This document shows, one piece after another, positions 12,023 to 22,770 of a DNA stretch of 64,000 nucleotides. Where the stretch lies: NCBI GenBank assembly GCA_019916065.1, contig CM034241.1:24837340-24901339 (forward strand), in the 5' to 3' direction. The notes under the pieces are model-generated. The model was given only the letters and a program-made list of their open reading frames with translations, had not been told where the DNA came from and ran no database searches. The DNA is from Vitellaria paradoxa. Lineage: Eukaryota > Streptophyta > Magnoliopsida > Ericales > Sapotaceae. Positions within the stretch are counted from its first letter, which is position 1, and each line of letters opens with the position of its first letter. The position numbers and the translations under genes were made by a program.

Positions 12023-15000
12023 CCCCCCCTCAAGCTGGGAGTAGATATTGATCATTCCAAGCTTGCCTACCAAATTTTCGAAGCCTGGTCTGTGAAGGCT
12101 CTTGGTTAAAACATCAACTGTTTGTTCTTTAGTAGGAATGTAATTCAAACTCACACTTCCATCTTCTATCTTCTCCTTGATGAAGTGTCGGTCAACCTCA
12201 ACGTGCTTAGTGCGATCATGATGAACTGGATTCTGTGCTATACTTACTGCTGCTTGATTGTCACAGTATATCTTCATAGGATTATAGTTAGGCATCCTTA
12301 GTTCTTTTAATAATCGCTTAAGCTAGATTCCTTCACAAATTCCATGAGCTAATGCTCTGAACTCAGCTTCAGCACTACTCCTTGCAACCACAGGCTGTTT
12401 TTTACTTCTCCAAGTTACTAGATTGCCCCATACATAGGTACAATAACCTGAGGTAGATCTCCTATCTACAGCAGAACCTGCCCAATCTGCATCAGTGTAG
12501 ATCTCCACCATTCGGTGATCTCCTCTTTTGAAGAACAACCCCTTTCCTGGTGTATTTTTGAGGTACCTGAGTATTCTAATTACAGCCTCAAGATGTTGTT
12601 TCTTTGGAGAGTGCATGAACTGACTCACTACACTTACAGAGAAAGCAATGTCAGGTCGAGTGTGGGATAAGTAGATTAGCTTCCCTACCAATTTTTGATA
12701 TCCTTCTTTGTTGACTTCTTCACCTCCTTCCAATCCCAACTTTTTATTGGGATCCATAGGGGTCTCGGAGGGCTTGCAACCCAACATCCCCACTTCTTGC
12801 AGTAAGTCAAGCACATACTTCCTCTGATTTATTGTAATTCCTGAGCTGCTGCGAGCCACTTCCATACCAAAGAAGTACCTTGAAGTGCCCAAGTCCTTCA
12901 AGTCAAATTTCTTAGCCAAATACCTCTTTAAGGATGCTAATTCCTCAATATCATCTCCAGTGACAATAATATCATCTACATACACAATTAGAATAGTCAT
13001 CTTACCCTCCGGAGAGTGTTTGTAGAACAAGGTGTGATCAGTTTGGGCTTGACTGAACTTCTTTCCTTTCACAGCTTGAGTAAACTTGTCAAACCATTCC
13101 CTTGGTGACTGCTTCAGACCATAGAGAGATTTTTTTAGTTTGCAGACCTTGTTATTCCCTTCTTCAATTCTAGGAGGTGCATCCATATAAACCTCTTCAT
13201 GTAGATCTCCATTCAGAAAGGCATTCTTCACATCTAGTTGTTGTAAAGACCACCCAAGATTGGCTGCCAAAGATAGTAAGATCCTTATTGTATTTAGTTT
13301 TGCCGCCGGTGCAAAGGTCTCTTGATAATCAATTCCATATGTTTGTGTAAATCCTTTAGCAACCAGCCTGCCTTTGTACCTGTTAATGCTGCCATCAGCA
13401 TTGTATTTTATAGTAAATACCCATTTGCAGCCAACTGTCCTTTTCCCTGCAGGTAGCTTCACCATTTCCCAAGTTTTGTTCCTTCTAAGTGCATCAATCT
13501 CTTCTTGCACAGCAGCTTTCCAGTGAGGATCTGCTAGTGCTTCTTCTATATTTTTAGGAATGGAAGTTTGTGAGAGGGCAGCTGTAAAAGCATAAAACTT
13601 AGGGGATAGCCTTGCATAGGACACAAACTTGGAGATTGGGTGCTGTGTGCAAGACCTGGTGCCTTTCCTTAAAGCAATAGGCCAATGTAGATCCAGATTT
13701 GGTTCTGCAGCAGCCTGTGGATTCTGGTCAATTAAATACTGATCTGAATCTGCTGTAGGCTGCAGGTTCTGAGTAATCAGGTTCTGGTGGAAATCAGAAT
13801 CTGCTGCTCTGTCTCGCAGATTCTGATTCTGGAGATTAGAAATTTCTGTTCTGCCTTGCAGGTTCTGGTTCTGGGGATCAGAATTTTCTGCTCTGTTCTG
13901 GGAATTGGAATTCAAGTCAGATTGGCATTGTTGCTGTTGCTGTGTTCTCCTTGTATAGACCAGCAATTGACCCTCAGGCTGAGAGTCAGTGATGTCAATT
14001 CCTTCCCTTGGCAGAGGAGTACCTCTCCTAGTATCAACATATGAGATAGTGTTAGGTTCTATAGGTAGGGAAGAGGATTGGTAGGGCAGTACTGCAGGTA
14101 GTGTGTTATGGTCTGTGGACTGATTTGTATCCCCTGGCTGATCCCAAGATTTTTCTTCACTCAAGCTCTCTGTTGGAAGAGAAGGATTGGGAAAAAAAGA
14201 TTGAGACTCAATAAAAGAGACATCCATAGACACAAACACTCGACGGAGGTTAGGAGAGTAGCATTTGTAGCCACGTTGGGTTGGAGAGTACCCAATGAAA
14301 ATACACTTAATGGCCTTGGGATCAAGTTTGGACAAATTTGGGGAATGATTGTAGACAAACACAGTGCACTCAAAAATTTTAAGGGGTAGAGAGGTCATGG
14401 TTCTAAATGTTGGGTAGAGAAGAAGGAGATTGGTTAAAGGGACAGAGAAGTTTAAGGGTTTTGAGGGCATTCGGTTCATCAAATAGGAGGCTGTTAGGAT
14501 AGCCTCACCCCGCAGATATTTTGGGACATTCTTGGTGAACATTAAAGCTCTAGCAACCTTAACAAGATGTCGATTTTTTCTCTCAGCTACCCCATTTTGT
14601 TGTGGTGTATTTGTACAAGAGCTTTGGTGTAGTATCCCATTTTTTGAGAGGTATTCATTGAGAGGAGAATTGAAGTACTCTTTCCCATTATCAGTTCTTA
14701 GAGTTTTAATGGGAACATGGAATTGAGTTAAAATCATAGAATGGAAAGATTGGAAAGCTTTTGTAGCTTCAGATTTTCCCTTCAATAGGTATACCCAACC
14801 CACCCTTGTATGGTCATCAATAAAGGTTATAAACCACCTAGTACCAGATATATTTGTTACCCGAGAGGGTCCCCAAATGTCACTGTGTATTAAAGAAAAA
14901 GGTTGGGATTTTTGGTAAGGTTTGATGGGAAAGGATGCACGATGATGTTTAGCAAGCAAGCAAAATTCACAATGAAAGAAACTAGGATTTTTATTATGAA

Positions 15001-16606
15001 ATAAATCTGGAAACAGTCTCTTCAAATAGGAGAAATTTGGATGGCCTAACCTATAGTGCCATAACATAATTTCATCATGATTGAAACTAGAGGAAGATAC
15101 ATTTTCTGCCAATGCACTAAATTTTGCTGGTTCTTTGTCAGTCTCGAGATAGTAGAGCCCATCTTTCACCTTAACATTGCCAATCATCATCCTTGAATTC
15201 AGTCCTTGAAATTCACAGCCAGTAGGACTGAATTTAGCACAACATTTTAGCTCATCAGTGAGTTTTCTGATGGAAATCAGATTACAAGTAAGATTTGGAA
15301 CATAAAGAACAGAGTGGAGAGAGATTTTGTTTGAGAGATGGACAGATCCTTTTCCAACCACCCTAGAGTAAGAGCCATCAGCTACTTTTACTCTAGTTTT
15401 TTCTGAGCAAGGGCTGTATGCATAGAACAAGGCCATGTTACCTGTCATGTGGTCAGAAGCACCTGAATCCAGCATCCAAGAATCAGCACTCTTGGTATGC
15501 AGTGCAGTGCTGGAAGTCAGTGCAGAGATGTTTGAGTTGCTGGATGCAGTTTGGCTCAACAGCTTCTGCAGCTGCTCCAATTGTGGTTTAGTAAGGACAA
15601 AACCTTGCTGTTCTGGGGCAGTTTTTGCTGGATGCAGTAAAAAACTTTGCTGTTCTGGAGCAGTTTTCTCCTCTACTTGAACCTGGAAGCTCTTGCCTTT
15701 ATTTTGGCCCCGAGGTTTCCAGTTAGCAAGCTTCCCGTGGAGGTCCCAGCAGACCTCTCTGGTGTGTCCTGATTTGCTGCAGTGACTGCACCAGGGCCTG
15801 CTTCCCTTTTCCCCTTTTTGATAGCTTCTTTGGTCACGAACATTTTTCACTAATAGGGCAGTGGTGTCAATGGGTCTGTCACTGCCTACTGCAGCTTCCT
15901 TACTCCCACCAACTCCAAGCATGACTCTCCTTCTACTAGCCTCTCTTCTGACTTTTGCAAATGCTTCATCCAAGGAAGGTAGAGGCTTGTGGCCAAGAAT
16001 CCTTCCTCTAACCTCATCCAACTCTCTGTTTAATCCAGCCAAGAATTCATATAACCTCTCCTTCTCTAGATGTCTTTTGAACTTCACTTTATCTTCTAAT
16101 CCTTCCCATTCGGCTTCATAATGTAAGTCGAGTTCTTGCCAAAGAATCTGCAGCTCATTGTAGTATGCAGTCACCTCCAAACTTCCTTGCTTTATCTCCT
16201 TCAAACGATTCTTTATTTCGAATACTTGAGAGGCATTTGTTAGATCTGAGTAGTTGGTATTCACAGCACTCCAGATTGCTTGTGCTGTGTCCAGGAAGAG
16301 GTAGGTTCTGCTGACTTGAGGCTCCATGGAATTAATTAACCAGGCCATGATAATTGAGTTATTGATTTCCCAATTTTCATAGGCTGGGTCCTCAGCTTTG
16401 GGCTGCTTAATATCTCCATTAAGATAGCCCATCTTCCCTCTACTGTGGATGACTAACAGGACAGATCTAGACCATTGAATGAAATTCCTTCCATTCAGTT
16501 TATGGTTGGTGATCTGTAAGGCTGTGGCCTCTCCAAGAGCTTGAGAGGTCATTGAGACTTGGGACTGATTAGATGAAGGAGTTTCAGAATTTTTCTCTGA
16601 ACTCAT
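12020..16606 (-). pseudogene. Element C gag-pol polyprotein, one nonsense codon
   Basis: A single frame runs from ATG at 16606 to TGA at 12022, about 1528 codons, broken only by TAG at 12325-12323 in the RNase H region. Domains by approximate residue: UBN2-type gag 30-230; zinc knuckle CSHCSKSGHTREVC about 272; protease DSGASDH about 380; integrase HH-CC, with core acidic residues near 574 (HSDIWGP), 637 (TDNGKEY) and 672 (QQNGVAERKN); RT with YVDD near 1210; RNase H after 1330. The codon at the stop is normally Trp in copia relatives, so one G-to-A change explains it. Two linkers are repetitive: KTAPEQQ occurs twice before the protease (about 15590-15680), and a Q/N-rich repeat lies between integrase and RT (about 13760-13930). 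Copia places integrase before RT, as here. Confidence 0.96.
12023..12032 (-). promoter_or_regulatory. Element C polypurine tract
   Basis: On the minus strand GAGGGGGG directly precedes the 3' LTR. This is the RNase H-resistant primer for plus-strand DNA. It is also coding: it specifies the last residues (E-G-G) of the polyprotein. Confidence 0.92.
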
Positions 16607-16633
16607 CTAGACAATCAGCTGATGGAACAAGAA

Positions 16634-16726
16634 CTAAGGAGGACAACCTTAGCAAAGGAATTGACGTGGCTAGGGAGGACAACCCTTAGCCCAAACACAG
16701 GTATAACTAAGGAGGACAAGCCTTAG
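16634..16726 (-). repeat. Three spaced hairpins in the element C leader
   Basis: Three imperfect palindromes lie at 16634-16652, 16670-16689 and 16707-16726, spaced 36-37 bp. Each has a stem near CTAAGG/CCTTAG around a conserved AGGACAA loop (plus-strand reading). They lie between the primer site and the gag ATG, where retroelement RNA packaging or dimerisation signals often map. The role is inferred; the structure is visible. Confidence 0.75.
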
Positions 16727-16747
16727 TCTAGGAAGAAGAATCGAAAT

Positions 16748-16759
16748 GCTCTGATACCA
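16748..16759 (-). promoter_or_regulatory. Element C primer binding site
   Basis: On the minus strand TGGTATCAGAGC directly follows the 5' LTR. It is a perfect 12-base match to the plant initiator tRNA-Met primer site. Confidence 0.96.
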
Positions 16760-17022
16760 TGTAGCAGAATTGGTAAAAAAGCTATTTACAATGAATAATT
16801 ACAGCCCTATTTATACAAGAGTACCTGTAGCTTAAAGGTCTAAATAGCTGAACAGTCTTAGTAATTAAATCAATACTAAATATCTAAGTTGAAAGCCCCA
16901 TCACCTCCTCTATGCTACCAGAATTAAATAAGAAGAATAATGACCTACTGCTGTAGCATTAACAGCAGCTACAGCAGAACAGCAGAACATTATCCTAGAA
17001 GAATACATAAGGTTTATCTTCA
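16760..17022 (-). repeat. Element C 5' LTR
   Basis: The 263-bp partner of 11760-12022 with one difference. It is followed by the TTTAT duplication at 17023-17027. Confidence 0.97.
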
Positions 17023-17770
17023 TTTATTTGTTTATTTTTTTTAACAAGGGTGATGAGATGGATATTTTATATTGATATCAACTCAAATTGAAACAAGTAA
17101 TTAAAAATATGCTAGGCCAAAGTAAATGTCACAAATATGCTATTAATAAAAACAGCCCAGTATGATTGTGTGCAAATTTATAGTAGTAGGGGTATGAGGG
17201 AATGGGAAATGGTGGTTCTCTAATAACTATAATCTCACAAAAGAATCTTAATAATTGTAGGTCAAAGAGAGCTTGACATGCAAATTTAATATTTTTGCAA
17301 ACCAAATAGAATATTTAAGCACAGCTTCAAATAAAAAACACGTATTCTTATGTAACACAATTAGGAGCGTTCTAGGGTCGCCGAAAGTTTGCCGGAGTGT
17401 CGCCAGATGGAAGCTCGCCGAAAATATTGCAAACAGGGTCGCTGGAAGACGACGAGACTGGGGAGACTCACTGGTGCTTGTGGGCTCCCAACGAGGTGAA
17501 CAACAGTGGTAGTTGGATTTGAAGATGATCCAAAATAGATCTTGAGTGTTCGACCTCACTGTCTGGCTGTTTTAGGATTTGTTGAAGAAGACCGACAATC
17601 GACTAATCGATAGTACGGGGCTGACAAGGATGAATGTAGGTGGATCAGTGGAGTAACCTTCGCCGATGATGATGATTCTGATAATAATCGGTGACAAAAA
17701 TATTAAAGCAGCTGTGACTAGGGTTTAGTTTCGAACAGCTGACAGTGAATTGATTTGCTCTTACAAAACT
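17023..17770 (-). other. Element A leader with a decayed primer site
   Basis: This is the region between gag and the 5' LTR of element A. Just left of the LTR, about 17755-17769 reads GCTCTTACAAAAC. This is close to the plus-strand form of a tRNA-Met primer site (GCTCTGATACCA) with several changes. GC-rich repeats of GTCGC or CGCCGA occur near 17371-17445. No convincing gene is present. Confidence 0.65.
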
Positions 17771-18103
17771 TGACGTAGCACAACGTAATAAAAGAATACA
17801 AAAACAATGACAAAAATAATAACTAAGAAAATAAAACTTAGGTTATTTCAATATCATTCTCAAAGCTGAATATTCCTTATAACTTCCAACCCTTTATATA
17901 GGCTAGGGTTGAAGACCAAATCAAGTAACTTCATAAAAGAAAATAATCAAATCACAATCAAATTATAATTAAATATCAAAATTTTAAAAAAATAAATAAA
18001 TTAAACTCTTAAAAATACTCTCTCCAAAAATTAACCTATCCAGTTCAAATTACATCCCCACCTATATTATTTGAACTGGAAACAGCTATCATAATCCCCC
18101 TCA
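17771..18103 (-). repeat. Element A 5' LTR
   Basis: It starts TGACGTAGCA and ends CCCCCTCA on the plus strand, aligns with 60-393, and is followed by GCTTC at 18104-18108. Confidence 0.9.
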
Positions 18104-18530
18104 GCTTCCTCCAAAGGCTTTGTAATCTCCCACTAACAGTTTCATATTACATCTAAGATAGTTATGGTATTCAATTTTGAAGATGCAATAGTTTCTTTCC
18201 TTCCAGATGACATAGGTGGAGGCGGCAAAATTGATTTTACTTGCTATGTCCCAAAGGCTTTTCCCTCTAAAATTCTGAGTAGCCCAGGCAATGGTCCTCT
18301 CCCAAAAGTTTTCCCGCCACTTGATGTTTAGTTTGTTGCAAAGGCTAATCCATATCTTATTAGAGTATTCACAATTGAAGAAGAGATGGTCAATATTCTC
18401 CCCTTGCCTCCTAAAGAGCACATAATTGTTGACTCCTACAATTCCCATCCTCTATGACCTATACTAGGTGTTGACCTCCTGGTGGATAGAGCACCATAGA
18501 AGAAAAGCATGCCTTGGGATGACTTGTTTG
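18104..18530 (-). pseudogene. L1-type LINE remnant, RT zinc-binding region
   Basis: Minus-strand translation gives a plant LINE zf-RVT-like segment: GENIDHLFFNCEYSNKIW, followed by a tryptophan-rich tail (ERTIAWATQ, VIWKERNYCIF). The open frame 18448-18101 extends upstream with degenerate coding to about 18530. This region follows the RT domain in plant L1 elements. It is the target into which element A inserted. No 5' part or poly(A) end is visible here. Confidence 0.8.
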
Positions 18531-18552
18531 TGTCATGCTTGGTGTTCCTAAG

Positions 18553-19766
18553 TGTAGGGGTCGACCGTAGCAAGATACTCGGTTCAGTCCGAGTTGAGTT
18601 CATAGGGAGTTGGATTTAAGATTTGAATTTAATGAGCTTAGGTGATGACTTAAGGTGATTCTTGAAATTAGGTTGATTTGAACTTATTAGGTGGTTAAGA
18701 AAGAAGGGAAGATCCAATTGATTAGTTTTCTTGAGTTTGATTTGGATTGATTAGGACTTTTAAATTAAAAACAAGTTTTGAAAAGTCGTGGAAAGATAGT
18801 ATTTAAAGACGAAATTGAAAGTGCGGTATTGAAAGACAATTTAAATTGCTAGAAATTAAAAGATTTGTATTTAAAAACTTGGCCCTAAACCAATTCCAAT
18901 GATGGTATATTTGTGGGGAAGCTAAGCATGCTATTTATCTCAGCCTATTACCTATCCCTAGTGATAATAGGCTAGAAGATTCAGCAATATAGTTCAATTT
19001 GATGGAAGGATACCCTCTGTTAAGATTGGAGATGAAATACTCGTCCTAAAAAGACATAGAATTGGGATTAGGATTTCATGAGATGGAGTTCATGAATCTC
19101 TTACCCAACTATAACATTATTAGGAGATTCTAATAGAGGAATCCATACAAAGTCATTTTCCATTCAATTAATTTGGTGATTGGGAATTTAAACCCAAAGA
19201 TGCTCAACCGCCCACCTCAGCGAACCATCTTCATCTATTTGGAGCTAAGGGGGAGCCTAGCCTAATGATATTATTGAAATTGAAATTAAAAGAGTGCTTG
19301 GAATTGAAGAATCTAATCTATTGCTACGAAATGAAAATTGCATAACTGAACTTTAATTCAAAGAAAGAGACTGAGTAGAAAGGGATAAGAGAAGGGGAGA
19401 CAATAAAATAAAACCAAACCATGCTTACTTAATAATAACAACTTCAAGGTCTTCTTACAATAAATGAAACATTAATCTAAAACATTAAAGAGAACAAAGA
19501 GATGAGAAGAGGGAGAAAATTCCTTGAAGTATGGAGTGTAGCTCTTGGAATGAGTTGGGGGGTTTATATAGCCAATGGAGGGGTAAAATTGTCCATAAAC
19601 AAGGTTGGCACAACTGGCCAACCGGGTTTGGACACTTGGCACGCAGAGATGGGCGGAATTGGAGGCAAGAGACGGTAGCTTGGGCATTAAGATAGGCCGA
19701 ACACAGCCATTTGGCTGCTAGAGAGGTAGGACACGGCTGGAAGCATGCTAGGGGGTGCAGGACACA
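18553..19766 (-). repeat. Probable solo LTR (G) of an unidentified retroelement
   Basis: The block starts TGTAGGGGTCGACC and ends GGACACA, so read on the minus strand it runs TGTGTCC to CCCTACA. A TATA-like CTATATAAACC on the minus strand near 19563-19573 and the length of about 1.2 kb fit an LTR. No internal region is adjacent. A related fragment lies inverted at 32241-32386. I see no clean target duplication, so the ends are tentative. Confidence 0.5.
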
Positions 19767-19771
19767 AGTAT

Positions 19772-20038
19772 TGATGCAGGGAGCAGGAAAATGAAAAAGA
19801 ATAAAAATAGTAACTAAACAATTAACTTAAAATTCTGGATTCAATTTCATTCAAAGCTGTCTCTCTCTTACAATATGGGCTAGGGCTGAAAATCAAATAA
19901 AATAAAATCTTATTATCTAAGGCAAGTAAAATAAGATAATCTACGAAATGTAAATAAATCAATTCCCCCCAAAGTCCTCAATTTCTAAGTAAGCACCGGG
20001 AATATTTGAAACGAAAACGTCCATCATGGTCCCCATCA
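19772..20038 (-). repeat. Element D 3' LTR
   Basis: It starts TGATGCAGG and ends GGTCCCCATCA on the plus strand. The adjacent minus-strand purine tract (CCTAAAGGAAA) is the polypurine primer. It is similar to element A LTRs and to the inverted LTR at 22508-22770. Confidence 0.85.
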
Positions 20039-22317
20039 TTTCCTTTAGGCTGAAGAGAGCTCTGTTCTGCAAAGTGCTGGTCAAGATATCACTCTAACAA
20101 CTGAGGATCAAGGCGATGGAACTCCTCGTTGGTAATCTAAGTAGCATTAGATTCTAGTCTATGCTTCCACTTGACAAGAAAACACTGAAAATGCCCTTGA
20201 GGAGAAATGATAGTCTCAAAATCAAGCACATCAGTGGTTTGCTCTATATCTGGTTACTAAAGAGGTGGAATGGCAGTCACTAGCGAAGGAATAGAAGAGT
20301 CGACTGAGTTGCCTACAGAAGTACCTATAAGAAAGATTGGAGGCTCGAACGTGCCTTGGTAAGGTAACAGTTCGTCTATATTATAAATTGAACTAATATT
20401 TACATCAGCAGATAATTTAATTGAATAAGTATTAGGGCTCAATCTGCCACGAATACGAAAAGATCCAATGGCACATGCATGCAATTTCTTGAAAGAATGT
20501 TTAGGATGGCGTTGTAGGAAACATGAACCATAACATAATCCCCCTCATTAAATGTAACATTGCAATGATGTATATCAACATTTAGTTTATAATTCAAATT
20601 ACTTGTTGCAATCTTACGTCGAACATCAGCATAGATGTCATGAATACGTTGGACAAAAGATTTAGCGGATTAATATGGTCAACTATTAGATGGCAAGGGA
20701 ATAAGGTCAATGGGCTAGTAAGGGATAAAGTCATGAACACACTCAAAAGGACTCTTACCAATGGACCGATTGATAGAACCATTATAGGCAAACTGAACAA
20801 TAGGGAGTAATAAATCCCAAGTTTCCTGATGTTTCTCAAGCAAACACCGAAGCATGTCTCCTAAACTTCGATTAATTATCTCAGTTTAGCCATTTGTCTA
20901 GAGATGGAAAGTAGACGAAAATTTTAGATGGGTACTAAACAATTTCCATAGGGTCTTCCAAAAGTAACTCACAAACTTGTCATCTTTATTTGACACGATG
21001 GAAGGGGGCAATCCATGAAGTCTAACAATCTCTTTAAAGAACAACTTTGCTACATGGGAAGCATCAGTTGTCTTGGTACAAGATATGAAAATCGATCGAC
21101 CGCTACAAGAATGGAATCATGGCCTCTGGCAACCCCAGGTAAACCAAGTACAAAACTTACATTGACATCTTGCCGAGGTGCATGCGGGATAAGTAAGGGT
21201 GTATACTACTCGGAGTTTTGCTTCTTAGCCTTAGCTAGTTGACATGTATGACATTGATAAACAATTCAAACCACATCTTTCTTTAAGGATGGCTAGTATA
21301 ACCTATCTTCGATTATAGTGATAGTCTTATTCCTACCAAAGTGACCAGCTAGCCCATCAGCATGTAGCTCGCAAACTAAAAAAGTCTCAAACAGAGGTAC
21401 AAGGAATGCACAACTTGGACCTACGAAACAAGTAACCATCTCAAGTAATAAAATCAATAAACTCACGACGATTACCATCTTGGATTTCTTGAAAGATGAA
21501 ACCAAAGTCTGGGCAAGTCAGGTATTCATCCTTGAGCCTTTCAAAACCTATGACACTCACACTTATAGACCGTAAAGTGTGGGCTACCCGACTCAAAGCA
21601 TCAACAAGCTTATTTTCTACACCTACACGATGATTGAGAACAAAGATATATTCTTGAAGAAACTCTACCCATGAAGCATGTTTATTGCTCAATTTCTTCT
21701 GTGAATCTGCATTTTAATGCTTGATGGTCACTGTATAAAACAAATTCTTGTGGTAGAAGGTAGTACCACCAATGCTACAACGCACACACAACACCAAACA
21801 ACTCTTATCATATGTAGAGTATCGCTTCTTAGAGTCATTAAGTTTAAGTTTTTCATTGAAATATGCTATTGGCCTATCCTCTTGACTCAAAACACCTCCT
21901 ATACCTATCCTAGCAGCATTACAAGCAATCTCAAAGACTTCGGAAAAGTCATGGTGTCTCAAAATAGGGCCTTCTACCATCTTTTTCTTGATTTCTTTGA
22001 ATGCCCTAGTGGCAGCAGCTGTCCACTGGAAACTCCCCCTTTTCATGCAATCTGAGATAGGAGCTATAATAGACCCAAACCTTTAATAAATCTCCTATAA
22101 AATGTGACCAACCCATGGAAACTACGAACCTTATAAATAGTCTTTGGTTCGGCCACTTACGAATAGCCCGAACTTTTTTAGGATCTGCTACTATTCCCTG
22201 ATCAAAGACAATGAACCCAAGAAAAGAAACTCGAGACTGCAAGAATGAACACTTTTTGATATTAGCATAAAGTTGCATAGTTCATAAAACTTCAAAAACC
22301 TGCCTAAGATCATTGAT
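19772..22317 (-). mobile_element. Element D: Ty3/gypsy remnant, 3' half only
   Basis: The LTR (19772-20038) is followed on the minus strand by a chromodomain and integrase tail (about 20040-20484), the integrase core (about 20594-21060), a zinc-binding region (about 21200-21440), RNase H (21692-21714 and 22046-21714) and the end of RT (22278-22006). Everything upstream of mid-RT is missing. The element ends abruptly near 22317 against an oppositely oriented relative (E). It is close in sequence to element A but is a separate copy with many stops. Confidence 0.85.
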
Positions 22318-22770
22318 ATGCTTGTTTTGAGACCATCATTTCTCCCTAGGAGCGCCTTCAATATTTTCTTGTCAAGTGGAAACAGAGACCAAAATCTGAT
22401 GCTACTTGGATTACTGAAGAGGAGTTCTGTCACCTTGATCACCAGTTATTGGAGTAATATCTTGACCAGCACTTTCCAGAGTAGAGTTCTCTTCAACCCG
22501 GAGAGAGTGATGGGGACCATGAAGGACGTTTTTGTTTCAAATATTCTCGACACTTATTTAGGGATTGAGGACTTGTGGGAGAATTAATTTATTTACTTTC
22601 CTTAGATAATAAATTTTATTTCATTTGATTTTTAGCCCTAGCTTATATAAAAGTTAGGAATTGTAAGAGAGAGATAGTTTTGAATGAAATTGAATTCAGA
22701 ATTTTAAGTTAATTATTTAGTTATTATTTTTGTTCTTCTTCGTTTTCTTGCTCCATTGTGTTGCGTTGGG
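22318..22770 (+). mobile_element. Element E: Ty3/gypsy 3' end in inverted orientation to D
   Basis: Plus-strand translation near 22350-22480 gives a chromodomain end (FLVKWKQRPKSDATWI), then a purine tract (CCCGGAGAGAG) and an LTR starting TGATGGGGACC at 22508. The LTR runs to about 22770, where similarity with the D LTR stops; its exact end is unclear. Only the last part of an element is present. Confidence 0.8.

Larger units (their letters stand above)
11760..17022 (-). mobile_element. Element C: young Ty1/copia retrotransposon, nearly intact
   Basis: This 5263-bp element has two 263-bp LTRs (11760-12022, 16760-17022) that differ at one base (T at about 11824, C at about 16824). The duplication TTTAT lies at 11755-11759 and 17023-17027. 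A perfect primer site, a polypurine tract and one long reading frame are present. The only coding defect I see is a single TAG codon in the RNase H region. It lies inside the leader of element A. The near-identical LTRs make it the youngest element in the window. It could still be mobilised in trans or produce transcripts. Confidence 0.97.
60..18103 (-). mobile_element. Element A: old Ty3/gypsy chromodomain-type retrotransposon, host of nested insertions
   Basis: This minus-strand element has LTRs at 60-393 and 17771-18103 and a 5-bp duplication GCTTC at 55-59 and 18104-18108. Its gag-pol reads from right to left and is split by three insertions: C (11760-17022), B (3251-9666) and a MITE (2833-3000). 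Without them it is about 6.2 kb, a normal Ty3 size. The LTRs differ at roughly one base in ten by eye, and the reading frames carry many stops and shifts, so it is old and inactive. The order gag, protease, RT, RNase H, integrase, chromodomain-like end fits the chromovirus branch of Ty3. The clade beyond that is not resolved. Confidence 0.93.

Noticed and set aside
13787..15680. Several plus-strand open frames of 64-93 codons
   Set aside because: They are antisense shadows of the copia polyprotein frame and show no independent coding signal.
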